Origin: Campylobacterales bacterium
GTDB lineage: Bacteria; Campylobacterota; Campylobacteria; Campylobacterales; Sulfurimonadaceae
DNA: 64,000 bases
Assembly: GCA_026390115.1 (NCBI GenBank)
Contig: JAPLGO010000034.1
Span: 1-64,000, forward strand
Direction of reading: 5' to 3'
Shown in pieces: positions 25,063 through 34,018 of this stretch. Every line of letters begins with the position of its first letter. The stretch's first letter is position 1. A model generated the notes under the pieces. It worked only from the letters and a program-made list of their open reading frames with translations, did not search any database and was not told where the DNA came from. A program made the position numbers and the translations under genes.

Positions 25063-26937
25063 ATGTGTGGGATAGTCGGATTTATCTCAAATGAGAAAAT
25101 AAATGAAGACATTTTATCTAACATGCTTCATTCAATAGACCACAGAGGTCCAAATGATAATGGATACCAGTATAGTGAAGTGTTGAATAAAAATATTTTT
25201 CTAGGGCATACTAGATTATCAATATTGGATACTTCTAATCATGCTCATCAACCAATGATAAGCGAAGATAAAAATTTTATTCTCATTTACAATGGAGAAG
25301 TTTACAATTACATTGAAATTAAAGAGGAATTGATAATCAAAGGGTACACTTTTGAATCAAGTGGTGATACAGAAGTCGTTTTAAAAGCTTTTATAGAGTG
25401 GGGAAATGATTGTTTTACTAAGTTTAATGGAATGTGGGCACTTGCAATATATGACAAGGCAAGTAAAAAAATGACATTATCAAGAGATAGAGTCGGTAAG
25501 AAACCTTTGTACTATTATAAAGATAAAGAAAAATTTATTTTTGCATCAGAAATTAAAGCAATATTACAATATCCAAATATAACTATAAAACCTAATTTAA
25601 AAAAAGTGTACAGATATTTGTCAACAAATTATAGATATATCGATATAGATACTGAATCTTTTTTTGAAAATATTTATCAAATAGAAAAATCTAGTTTTGT
25701 TGAAATTAATTTAGACTTTGATATGGCAACAAAAAAATATTGGGAATTAAAAGAGTTTAATACCAATCATAAAAATGAAAATGATACTATAGATGAGTTC
25801 AGAGAGTTAATGATTGATTCAGTAAGACTTAGATTAAGAAGTGATGTTCCGATAGGGTGTTTTTTAAGTGGTGGAATGGATTCTACTTCTATTATGTCAA
25901 TTGCTTATAAAATTTTAAAAACACCTATTATGGCATTTTCCGGTATTACAGGTGAAGAAAAAGGTATCTATGACGAAAGCGAATATATTAATGAAGTAAT
26001 CAAAGATACAAATGCTCAATATAAATTTATTAAACCTGATCCAGCAGATATATTTGAAACTGTTGAAGAGATGTTAGGTTACCATGACGAACCAATATGT
26101 ACTGTAACTTGGTATAGTCTATATTTAATAGTTAAGAATATCAAGGATGCTAATGTACCGGTTGTTTTAAATGGGCATGGTGGAGATGAACTTTTAGCTG
26201 GGTATTGGGATCATTATCAGTATAACTTCTACGATCTTAAAAATGACGACAGATTAAAGTCGGAGATAGAGCAGTGGCATATCAATCATAATAGAGATAT
26301 GAACGAAATACAAAAACATCAATCTATGATAGAAAAAGTTCTTAATAAACAGCAAAAAGAGATTGATAGATTTCCAAATTATTCATATGTGTTCAATCAA
26401 GATTTTAATGCAAAATATAACCTAGACATTGAAATTAAGAATATAAAATGTGATTCTCTTCTTACTCAAAGAATGTACAAAGAGCTTTTTTATGAAACTG
26501 TTCCGGCTTCTTTGAGAGCAGAGGATAGAAATACAATGGCTCATTCTATTGAATCAAGGTCGCCTTTTTTAGACCATAGATTAATAGAATATAGTTATGC
26601 ATTAGATAATAAATATAAAATTAGAGACGGAGTAGGGAAATGGATACTAAGAGAGTCCATGAAAGGTATATTGCCAGAAAAAGTCAGAACCAGAAAAGAT
26701 AAAGCTGGATTTATAGCACCTGCAGATGAGTGGTTTAGAACAATAAACAAAGATCAAATATTGGATATGTTAGATTCAAAAGAGTTTGCAGATATTGGTA
26801 TTTTTAATTTAACAGCAATAAAAGAATTATATAATGAACATTTAAGCAATAAAAAAAATCATCAAATGTTTTTGTGGCAATTGATTAATGTGTTTATTTG
26901 GTATAACAAATTTTTTGTTAAAAATGGAGAAAAATAA
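25063..26937 (+). CDS. Asparagine synthetase-like amidotransferase, copy 2
   Basis: A 624-residue AsnB-type enzyme with Cys2 (MCGIVGFISNEK), DHRGPNDNGYQ, LIYNGEVYNYIEIKE and SGDTEVVLKAF in the glutaminase half. The synthetase half has FLSGGMDSTSIMSIAYK (about residue 268) and LNGHGGDELLAGYWDHY. Longer than copy 1 and only distantly similar, so not a recent tandem duplicate. Probably forms an amide on a sugar acid or supplies ammonia. It abuts the NeuB-like gene (stop and start adjacent), so the product may be a nonulosonate amide. Confidence 0.88.
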   Translation: MCGIVGFISNEKINEDILSNMLHSIDHRGPNDNGYQYSEVLNKNIFLGHTRLSILDTSNHAHQPMISEDKNFILIYNGEVYNYIEIKEELIIKGYTFESSGDTEVVLKAFIEWGNDCFTKFNGMWALAIYDKASKKMTLSRDRVGKKPLYYYKDKEKFIFASEIKAILQYPNITIKPNLKKVYRYLSTNYRYIDIDTESFFENIYQIEKSSFVEINLDFDMATKKYWELKEFNTNHKNENDTIDEFRELMIDSVRLRLRSDVPIGCFLSGGMDSTSIMSIAYKILKTPIMAFSGITGEEKGIYDESEYINEVIKDTNAQYKFIKPDPADIFETVEEMLGYHDEPICTVTWYSLYLIVKNIKDANVPVVLNGHGGDELLAGYWDHYQYNFYDLKNDDRLKSEIEQWHINHNRDMNEIQKHQSMIEKVLNKQQKEIDRFPNYSYVFNQDFNAKYNLDIEIKNIKCDSLLTQRMYKELFYETVPASLRAEDRNTMAHSIESRSPFLDHRLIEYSYALDNKYKIRDGVGKWILRESMKGILPEKVRTRKDKAGFIAPADEWFRTINKDQILDMLDSKEFADIGIFNLTAIKELYNEHLSNKKNHQMFLWQLINVFIWYNKFFVKNGEK

Positions 26938-27999
26938 ATGAAAACATATGTCATAGCAGAAATTGGAATTAATTTTAATGGCAGCTTAGATAACTGTTAT
27001 AAGATGATAGATGTATCAGTTGATGCCGGTTGTGATGCAGCAAAATTTCAAATATTTAGTGCCAAAAATTTGTACCCAAAAAGTGCGGGTGAATTGGACT
27101 GGAAAGATGATAAAAAAGAGTATAGCTATGATATTTATGAGGCTGTTGAGAAGTTTGAATTACCAATAGAGTGGATAGAGAAATTAATCACTTATTGTGA
27201 AAATAAAAGTATTGATTTTATGGCTTCAGTATTTGATACTGAAGGTTTGAACTTAATGGTTGAAAAGGGAATGAAAATTATAAAGTTGTCCTCATATACT
27301 ATTACAAATATTCCTCTGATAGAAGCATCTGCAAAAACAGGTTTGCCTATTATTATGAGTACAGGCGGAGCAACCATTGGAGAGACAGAGGAAGCCGTAA
27401 ATACGGTTTTAAAATACCACAATGATTTGACACTTTTACATTGTTCTATACAGTATCCTACACAGTTAAAAGATGTAAATATGGGTGTGATGGACACATT
27501 TGCTAAAGTTTTTCCAAAAATCAAAATCGGATATTCTGATCATACGGAAGAAGTATCAGATGCGCCTATCCAGTCAACCTATTTGGGTGGAACAGTTATA
27601 GAAAAACACATTACATTAGATAAAAATATGGATGGTCCTGACCATTTCTTTGCACTTGAGCCGGATGAACTTAAAAAGATGGTTGCAGATATAAGAGAAG
27701 CTGAAACGAATTATAAAAACGGAAATTTTGAAATAGATAAAACAATATATGGGGATAGTGAAAAAATATGTCATGAGCATGAACAGTATTTAAGAGATTT
27801 TTGTTATATGACACTTTTTTCAAAAAGCGATATAAAAAAGGGTGAAATAATTAAAGCCGAAGATATTTCAATTTTAAGAGCAGGAAAAAAAGAGAAAGGG
27901 TTAGAACCGAAATATTTACAACTGTTTGAAAAAAATGAAATTACTGCTTCAAAAGATATTCATTTTGAAGACCCTATAAAGTGGGAGTCAATACTTTAG
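26938..27999 (+). CDS. neuB: NeuB-family nonulosonic acid synthase
   Basis: A 353-residue enzyme condensing phosphoenolpyruvate with a six-carbon N-acyl sugar to give a nine-carbon 3-deoxy-ulosonic acid. The TIM-barrel opening EIGINFNGSLDNCYKMID, AGCDAAKFQIFS, IKLSSYTITNIPLIEA, IMSTGGATIGETEEA, HCSIQYPT, GYSDHTEEV and EKHITLDKNMDGPDHFFALEP are all present. A C-terminal SAF (antifreeze-like) domain (IKKGEIIKAEDISILRAG) completes it. Whether the product is of the legionaminic, pseudaminic or another type cannot be told. Directly abuts the PseG-like gene. Confidence 0.93.
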   Translation: MKTYVIAEIGINFNGSLDNCYKMIDVSVDAGCDAAKFQIFSAKNLYPKSAGELDWKDDKKEYSYDIYEAVEKFELPIEWIEKLITYCENKSIDFMASVFDTEGLNLMVEKGMKIIKLSSYTITNIPLIEASAKTGLPIIMSTGGATIGETEEAVNTVLKYHNDLTLLHCSIQYPTQLKDVNMGVMDTFAKVFPKIKIGYSDHTEEVSDAPIQSTYLGGTVIEKHITLDKNMDGPDHFFALEPDELKKMVADIREAETNYKNGNFEIDKTIYGDSEKICHEHEQYLRDFCYMTLFSKSDIKKGEIIKAEDISILRAGKKEKGLEPKYLQLFEKNEITASKDIHFEDPIKWESIL

Positions 28000-28983
28000 G
28001 TGAAAAAAATTCTTTTTAGGGCAGACGCAGCTCCTCATATTGGTATCGGTGACTTAATGTCTCTTATAAATATTTCAAGATATTTTGATGAAAAGTATGA
28101 AAAATATTTTATAATTAAGAATTATAAGGCAGGTGTTGATTTAATCAACAAATATGATGTAAAAAATTGTTTTATTATTGATTCTGAATGTTCACTAGAA
28201 GAAGAAATTGCTTATATAAATGATGTTATCTCCAAAAAAAGTATATCAATACTATTTTTGGAGATAACAGAAAGAAAATTATCTAATTATATTGGTATAA
28301 GCAAAAAGGTAAGAAAAGTTTGTATTAATTTTGATGGATATATTTTAGATGATTTAGATTTAGTGATTGATTGGGATGCAGAAGCAGATAAGTTTTTTGA
28401 TGTTAGTAAATATCCAAATACAAAATTTCTTTTAGGTCCGCAATATGTTATTTTACCTAAAGAGTTTTATTCTGAAAAAGTGGTACATAAAAAAAATAGT
28501 TCAACATATAAAAAAGTACTTATTGCAATGGGTGGCGCAGATGAATTTGATTTTACAGGTAAAGTTGTGGATAGTATTATTAAATCCAATTTGGAAGTAA
28601 CATTGAATATTATTGTCGGCTCAGGTTATGAATATAAAAAAACATTGGAAGAAAAACTAAACAATAGTGACATGAAATATAATATAAAACAAAATATTAC
28701 AAACATGTTGGATGAATATTTGAATTGTGACATAGGCATAGGAGCTGGTGGGCTTACATCGAGTGAACTCGTAGCTGCAAAAGTTTCAACAATCTTAATA
28801 GCGACTTATGAGCATCAGATCGCTAGATGTAAATATTTTAATGAAAGAGGCTGGGTCAGATATCTTGGATATAGGGAGTTTAATGATACGGATTTAATTG
28901 ACGCTATTTTAAATTCGATTCAGCCATGTGAGAACAATATTTTTAACACGCAAGTTATAGTTGATGAAATCAAAAAAATTTAA
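28000..28983 (+). CDS. PseG-like GT-B nucleotide-sugar hydrolase, altered active site
   Basis: A 327-residue protein from GTG 28000, immediately after the neuB stop. The start ILFRADAAPHIGIGDLMSL aligns with the PseG opening (RxDxSxxIGxGHxxR). The body has VLIAMGGADEFDFT and GAGGLTSSELVAAKVSTILI, the UDP-binding half of the family. In Campylobacter PseG the His of GxGH is the catalytic base; here that place is Asp18, with a His at 13. So it either hydrolyses a different NDP-sugar with Asp as base or has lost activity. Placed next to NeuB, as expected for the enzyme that frees its sugar substrate. Confidence 0.8.
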   Translation: MKKILFRADAAPHIGIGDLMSLINISRYFDEKYEKYFIIKNYKAGVDLINKYDVKNCFIIDSECSLEEEIAYINDVISKKSISILFLEITERKLSNYIGISKKVRKVCINFDGYILDDLDLVIDWDAEADKFFDVSKYPNTKFLLGPQYVILPKEFYSEKVVHKKNSSTYKKVLIAMGGADEFDFTGKVVDSIIKSNLEVTLNIIVGSGYEYKKTLEEKLNNSDMKYNIKQNITNMLDEYLNCDIGIGAGGLTSSELVAAKVSTILIATYEHQIARCKYFNERGWVRYLGYREFNDTDLIDAILNSIQPCENNIFNTQVIVDEIKKI

Positions 28984-29623
28984 ATATTTAGATATTATTA
29001 TTGATAATTCTAACTCTTGGATGTGGAGTTACATTTATATATTGGAAGCAATTTTAAGTGATTTTTCTGATAATGTAAGAGTATTTAAAAATATTAAAGA
29101 CATCAAAAGTGGTGATATACTGTTTATTTTAAGTTGTGATAGAATTTTGAAAGTTGAGGATTTAGATAAACACAAAAATAACATTGTTATTCATGCAAGT
29201 GATTTACCTAAAGGGAAAGGTTGGTCTCCATGGAGTTGGGAGATAGAAAATGGTGCTAACTTCTTAACATTAACATTATTTGAAGCAAAGTTAGAATTGG
29301 ATTCAGGGGATTGGTACCTAAAAGTACAAATCGATTTAAATGCTTCTGAGTTGATAAATGATATTAGAAAAATATTAGCTTTAAATGAATTCGAGATGAT
29401 AAAGAAGTATCTGTCCATGTATCCAATCCCATCAAAACAACAGATTGGAATTGAAACATTTTATCAAAAAAGAACATCAAAAAATCAAGAACTGGATATA
29501 GATAAAAGTATTAAAGAACAATTTAATTTATTGAGAATTTGTGATAATGAAAATTATCCTGCACATTTTTACATAAATAATAAAAAGTATATTATAAAAA
29601 TATATAAGGAACATGATCAATAA
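28964..29623 (+). CDS. Formyltransferase-like protein (PseJ type)
   Basis: A 219-residue protein, start ATG 28964 inside the end of the PseG-like gene (a TTG one codon earlier is also possible). The motif VIHASDLPKGKGWSPWSWEI matches N-formyltransferases of the sugar/methionyl-tRNA type, found in pseudaminic-acid-type loci. The catalytic Asn-x-His is here V-x-H, while His and the downstream Asp (ELDSGDWYLK) remain. The C-terminal part ends with a domain containing AHFYINNKKYIIKIYKE. Probable role: N-formylation of an aminosugar intermediate using 10-formyl-THF. Substrate not known. Confidence 0.75.
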   Translation: MKSKKFKYLDIIIDNSNSWMWSYIYILEAILSDFSDNVRVFKNIKDIKSGDILFILSCDRILKVEDLDKHKNNIVIHASDLPKGKGWSPWSWEIENGANFLTLTLFEAKLELDSGDWYLKVQIDLNASELINDIRKILALNEFEMIKKYLSMYPIPSKQQIGIETFYQKRTSKNQELDIDKSIKEQFNLLRICDNENYPAHFYINNKKYIIKIYKEHDQ

Positions 29624-29729
29624 TTTAATGCTATTGGCATATCATTACAAAGAAGTTAGATTAAATAATAATGATTTAGTTTTTGATACACAAGATTTTA
29701 AAATAAGGCTAATTGATTTTGAAAAATAA
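29613..29729 (+). CDS. Possible 38-residue small ORF
   Basis: An ATG at 29613 with AAGGA 6-10 bases upstream opens a 38-codon frame (MINNLMLLAYHYKEVRL then NNNDLVFDTQDFKIRL) ending at TAA 29729. It bridges the end of the formyltransferase-like gene and the start of the next, overlapping both. The ribosome site and the otherwise unusual 90-bp gap argue for it; the small size argues against. No family recognised. Confidence 0.3.
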   Translation: MINNLMLLAYHYKEVRLNNNDLVFDTQDFKIRLIDFEK

Positions 29730-31488
29730 TATAAATGTTTTTGTTCATACATTAGAAGATATTGGCTACTTCTTTAAGGAGTTATATGATAAAAACAATA
29801 ACTATGTTATATATGCTACACATGCAGGTGTAGTGGAATATATAAAAGAAAAGTACAATGCTGACGCTGTCTTGTTATCAAGCTTAATAACACAGCAGGA
29901 GATAGATAGCATAAATGTATATACAAATGAACTTTGTCAAGAAACTATTCGTAGCCTTGATAAAGAGTATTCACAAGCTATCTCAAAAAAATTCAATATA
30001 AGTAATTTAAATTTTTTTGCTCCACTTTATTCTTATCATCTCCCTTATATATTGTCTGGATTATTTATATTTAAAGAGTTATTGCTTAAGATAGATAAAA
30101 GGAATGAAAATATTATTTTTGATTATACGGATTCGTTTTATGGGGTCTTTACTTTAAGAGAGTTCATCGGTTCTTCATTGAAAAATAACAGTGTAAAATT
30201 GAATTGGTATAAAGCGAATAAAACACAAAAAAATAAAAGTAAATTAATTATAAAAATAATAAAAAATTTAGATAAAGTTTACAATAGATTTTTAGATATT
30301 GTGAATGAATATTTAGCGTATATCTCCGTAAATAAAAAGACTATACTGTATATGGATGGGTTGTATGACTTTAGTTTTATAAAAAGCGTGCATAAATTTA
30401 GGTTGATACCTTATGGTTACCAAGCGTTAAGTCATAAATTCACTACAACAACACGAGAAGACATTGTGGCGGAAGATATTAGTAAAATCTTTAAAGTAGT
30501 AAATTCGGTCAAACAAGAAAATGATATAGAATGGTTTATTGCAAATTTATTGATGAAAGATTTTGTTAAAAAGAGTCAAACTTACCAAACAGGCTTGAAA
30601 ATTTTAGATAATTTAATGAAAAAAAATACTATAAATTTGGCGATTTGGGGAAATCCTCCTGTTTTTGGTTTTAAGGCACTATTTTATGAATATTGCATGG
30701 CAAAAGGTATTAAGGTACTAGGTGTGCAGCACGGAGCAAATTATATAGATCAAAATTTTCAGCAGCAACATTATTATTCTGATTTTATAAGATGTAGTCA
30801 TTACATCAGTTATGGCTTTAAACAAGAAGATTTAAAAAGAAATTTTAGTAGCTTTAACATTAAAAATTTAACAGTATATTCATTGGGTAGTACTAAATCT
30901 TTTAAATCTAATTTAAAATTTAAGAAGCAGGAAGTAGATGTGCTGTTTCCTGTAACTAATTCAATTTCTATGTTAGAGGGAGCATTTTTGAGAGTAAAGC
31001 CAGATATATTACATAGTAATCAAATGAGTATCTTGAGTCTGCTTGAAGAGGAAAGTAAAAAAAACAGTATCTCCTCTTTGGTTAAACCATTTAGAAATAC
31101 AAGTATTTTGCAAACTTCCGTCTTCTTTGAACTTAAAAAGTTAAGATATGCTAAAGTCGATTGGAATAAAAATTTTACAAAAATATTAGAAGAAGTAAAT
31201 GCTAAATGTGTCATACTAGAGCTGATGAGTACTCCACTTTATGAAGTAATAGGGCATGACATAGAGATTTTCTTGTTTGTTGCAGATACTGATAATTTAA
31301 CAGATAAAGCGAAAGAAATGTTGGAAAAAAGAGTGTATATTGTTGCAAATTTTGATGAGTTCAAAGTTGTTTTTCAAAAATGGATAGAGAAAAATTTACC
31401 AAAAAAAAGAGATTCTAGCTATTATGATTATTATGTGCATAAAGACAACTCTAAATCTAATATTTTAGAACTACTGAAAAATATATAA
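29713..31488 (+). CDS. LIC12162-like putative transferase
   Basis: A 591-residue protein starting at one of two TTG codons (29713 or 29719) behind an AAGG site. Its C-terminal half resembles the LIC12162-type transferases found in spirochaete and epsilonproteobacterial surface loci: IWGNPPVFGFKALFYEYC, VLGVQHGANYIDQNFQQ, YISYGFKQEDLKR. The QHG motif is a hallmark of GT-B/CDP-polyol transferase folds. It may transfer the CMP-nonulosonate made by the preceding genes. No membrane segments. Very AT-rich, and the last gene of the AT-rich block before a change of composition at 31490. Confidence 0.7.
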   Translation: MILKNNINVFVHTLEDIGYFFKELYDKNNNYVIYATHAGVVEYIKEKYNADAVLLSSLITQQEIDSINVYTNELCQETIRSLDKEYSQAISKKFNISNLNFFAPLYSYHLPYILSGLFIFKELLLKIDKRNENIIFDYTDSFYGVFTLREFIGSSLKNNSVKLNWYKANKTQKNKSKLIIKIIKNLDKVYNRFLDIVNEYLAYISVNKKTILYMDGLYDFSFIKSVHKFRLIPYGYQALSHKFTTTTREDIVAEDISKIFKVVNSVKQENDIEWFIANLLMKDFVKKSQTYQTGLKILDNLMKKNTINLAIWGNPPVFGFKALFYEYCMAKGIKVLGVQHGANYIDQNFQQQHYYSDFIRCSHYISYGFKQEDLKRNFSSFNIKNLTVYSLGSTKSFKSNLKFKKQEVDVLFPVTNSISMLEGAFLRVKPDILHSNQMSILSLLEEESKKNSISSLVKPFRNTSILQTSVFFELKKLRYAKVDWNKNFTKILEEVNAKCVILELMSTPLYEVIGHDIEIFLFVADTDNLTDKAKEMLEKRVYIVANFDEFKVVFQKWIEKNLPKKRDSSYYDYYVHKDNSKSNILELLKNI

Positions 31489-31489
31489 T

Positions 31490-32989
31490 ATGGAAGATAG
31501 CCTCAAAAAGCGCTACGCAATAAAACTCTTTGCAAATGTAATAACTGCTCTGTTTGGTGCTGTACTTGTTGCTGTTGTTCCCAAAGCTCTTGGACCTTTG
31601 GCGTATGGGCAGTTTGTCTATTTGCAAGATTTTTTTATGAAGCTTATCAGCTTTTTGGATATGGGAAGTTCTATAGCTTTCTTTACTAAACTCAGTGCTC
31701 GACATGCCAGAAAAGAGTTAATCTCTTTTTATTTTATCTACTCTTTTGCGGTGTTGTTATTAGTTTTTGGGTTTATATTTGCTCTTGTACATTTTGGGCT
31801 TGTCTCGCATGTGATTCCGGATATTCCAAACGAGCTTATCTATATGGGTCTGTTTTTTGGATTTTTTACTTGGTTTACGCAGATTTTTATCAAAATCTCC
31901 GATGCGTATGCCTTGACTGTTTCTGTGGAACTTTTAAAAATAGCGCATAGAGCTGTTTCGCTTCTGCTGCTTCTTTTCTTTGTCTATCAGTTGGCGTTTG
32001 ATTTGGAAATCTACTTTTATTTCAACTACATTGCACTCCTCTCATTTTTGTTCATTGTCTCTTGGCTTTTTTTCAAAAAAGGTATATTTACCTCTGCACT
32101 TTTCAAAGTGCAACATTTGCAGCTGAGAGTTTTAACAAAAGAGTTCATAGAGTACTGCCACCCTTTAGTTATTTCCAGCGTGATTGGCATTGTCGCGGGC
32201 ATCTTCGATATTTGGTTTTTGCAGACTATGGCGGGGAGTGAGCAGACTGGTTTTTATGGTTTGGCTTACAGTCTGGCTGCTATGTGTTTTTTGTTTACAA
32301 GTGCAATGACTCCTATTATCACAAGAGAATTTGCAAAATCTTATGAACAAAAAGATTTAGAACAGATGAGGAGCCTCTTTCACAGATACATCCCCATGCT
32401 TTACAGCATAGCTGCTTTTTTCGCTGTTTTTATCTCCATGCAGAGTGAAAATGTATTGGCAATTTTTACAGACGAAAAATTTAAAGACGCATTTTTGGTT
32501 CTCGTGGTTATGGCTCTTTACCCCATGCATCAAACTTACGGGCAGTTAAGCGGCAGTATTTTTTACGCTACCGGACAAACAAAACTTATGAGAAACATGG
32601 CTTTATTTACTATGCCATTTGGAATGGCTATCTCTTTTGGAACCATATATGTTTTGGATTTGGGGGCTGTGGGTTTAGCTTATAAGATGATACTCGGGCA
32701 GTTGATTGGTGTAAATATTCAACTCTATTTCAACTCAAAGTTTTTAAATTTAGAGATGAAATATTTTGTGTGGCATCAACTTTATACAGTTGTATTTTTT
32801 GCAATTTTAGCTTTCATAGCTTCAAATTTTTTCTCTTTCGAGTCAGCACTCTTAGAATTGCTTATCTCAGGTTTTATATATACCGTTTTAGTTACAATCT
32901 TTGTCTATATTTTCCCACAGATTTTTGCCACAACAAGGTATGAGATAAAAGAGAATCTAATAAGGTTAAAAAATGTCATTAAAAAATAA
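31490..32989 (+). CDS. wzx: Wzx-type oligosaccharide flippase
   Basis: A 499-residue integral membrane protein with about 12-14 hydrophobic segments spread along its length (for example ANVITALFGAVLVAVVP, FYFIYSFAVLLLVFGFIFAL, LISGFIYTVLVTIFVYIF) and the Wzx/MATE-like opening KALGPLAYGQFVYLQDFF. It would flip the undecaprenyl-linked repeat to the periplasm. It is the only flippase in the locus. No gene with the profile of a Wzy polymerase or a WaaL ligase is visible in the window. Composition is visibly less AT-rich than the gene before. Confidence 0.9.
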   Translation: MEDSLKKRYAIKLFANVITALFGAVLVAVVPKALGPLAYGQFVYLQDFFMKLISFLDMGSSIAFFTKLSARHARKELISFYFIYSFAVLLLVFGFIFALVHFGLVSHVIPDIPNELIYMGLFFGFFTWFTQIFIKISDAYALTVSVELLKIAHRAVSLLLLLFFVYQLAFDLEIYFYFNYIALLSFLFIVSWLFFKKGIFTSALFKVQHLQLRVLTKEFIEYCHPLVISSVIGIVAGIFDIWFLQTMAGSEQTGFYGLAYSLAAMCFLFTSAMTPIITREFAKSYEQKDLEQMRSLFHRYIPMLYSIAAFFAVFISMQSENVLAIFTDEKFKDAFLVLVVMALYPMHQTYGQLSGSIFYATGQTKLMRNMALFTMPFGMAISFGTIYVLDLGAVGLAYKMILGQLIGVNIQLYFNSKFLNLEMKYFVWHQLYTVVFFAILAFIASNFFSFESALLELLISGFIYTVLVTIFVYIFPQIFATTRYEIKENLIRLKNVIKK

Positions 32990-33725
32990 ACTAAAAAACA
33001 ATCAACTCACTATTGGTTCATGGGTTACAATAGGTCATCCCTCAGTCATAGATATTATGTCGAGTGCCGGCTTTGAGTGGTTGGTTGTAGATATGGAACA
33101 TACATCAATAGATTTAACGATGGCACATAACCTCATTGCGACTATTCAGGCAAACGGAATGAAAGCATTGGTCAGAGTGAGCAAAAACGAAGAGGTTATC
33201 ATAAAACGCATCTTGGACATGGGTGCTGACGGCATAGTCGTACCTATGGTTAAGTCTAAGGCTGATGCACTTGAAGCTATAGATTATGCAAAATATCCTC
33301 CTGTGGGGAAAAGAGGGGTTGGGCTCTTTCGTGCTCAAAAATATGGTTTAGGATTTGATGAATACAAAAAATGGGTCAATGAAGAACTTGTAATTATCGC
33401 CCAAATAGAGCACATTGAAGCCGTTGAAAATATAGAAGAGATTATCACTACGGACGGGATAGACGGGGTGATAATAGGACCTTACGATTTGTCGGGGAGC
33501 ATGGGTTTTCCCGGCGAGTACAATAGAGATGATGTTAAAGAGGCGATTGCAAAAGTACTGAAAGTTTGTAAAGAAAATAATGTGCCCTCAGGGTTCCATG
33601 TCATAGAATCAGACCCGTCAAAACTTCAGCAAAGAATAGAGGAAGGGTGTACATTTTTAGCCTATAGTCTGGATTTTTTCTTTTTGGGAGACTGTGCAAG
33701 AGAAGGGATGAAAAAGATAAGATGA
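32973..33725 (+). CDS. HpcH/HpaI-family class II pyruvate aldolase
   Basis: A 250-residue metal-dependent aldolase. LTIGSWVTIGHPSVIDIMSS, GFEWLVVDMEHTSID, ALVRVSKNEEVIIKRILDMG, GADGIVVPMV, QIEHIEAVENIEEI (metal Glu) and IGPYDLSGSMGFPGEY (metal Asp) are the family pattern. It adds pyruvate or a similar donor to an aldehyde, giving a 2-keto-3-deoxy (or 2-keto-4-hydroxy) acid. Its start overlaps the flippase end by 17 bp. With the KdsB-like enzyme at 34464 this suggests a 3-deoxy-ulosonic acid made from pyruvate, rather than from PEP as by NeuB/KdsA. Substrate unknown. Confidence 0.88.
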   Translation: MSLKNKLKNNQLTIGSWVTIGHPSVIDIMSSAGFEWLVVDMEHTSIDLTMAHNLIATIQANGMKALVRVSKNEEVIIKRILDMGADGIVVPMVKSKADALEAIDYAKYPPVGKRGVGLFRAQKYGLGFDEYKKWVNEELVIIAQIEHIEAVENIEEIITTDGIDGVIIGPYDLSGSMGFPGEYNRDDVKEAIAKVLKVCKENNVPSGFHVIESDPSKLQQRIEEGCTFLAYSLDFFFLGDCAREGMKKIR

Positions 33726-34018
33726 GACTTTCAGAATACGAACAGCAGTCTATAAAAGAGACTTTTGCAAATGTTTTTCAGCAAGGCAAAATATATTTAT
33801 TTGGAAGTCGTGTGGACGACAGTAAAAAAGGCGGGGATATAGATTTGTACATAGAGCCGGAGAAAAAAGAAAGCTTATCAAGCAAAAAAATTGATTTTTT
33901 AGTGCAACTTAAACGAGCCATAGGAGAACAAAAAATAGATGTAGTGATAGACAGAGGCGAAAATAGGCTGATTGATACCATGGCAAAAGAAAAAAGGGTG
34001 CTGTTGTGGAAGAGTTAG
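33722..34018 (+). CDS. mntA: MntA-type minimal nucleotidyltransferase (antitoxin)
   Basis: A 98-residue MNT-fold protein with GSR at 28-30 and the metal-binding D39-x-D41 (GSRVDDSKKGGDIDL), followed by KIDVVIDRGEN. In HEPN/MNT toxin-antitoxin pairs this enzyme AMPylates and silences the HEPN toxin. It overlaps the aldolase stop by 4 bp and the next gene by 13 bp, so it is translated within the polysaccharide operon. All catalytic residues seem kept. Confidence 0.88.
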   Translation: MRLSEYEQQSIKETFANVFQQGKIYLFGSRVDDSKKGGDIDLYIEPEKKESLSSKKIDFLVQLKRAIGEQKIDVVIDRGENRLIDTMAKEKRVLLWKS

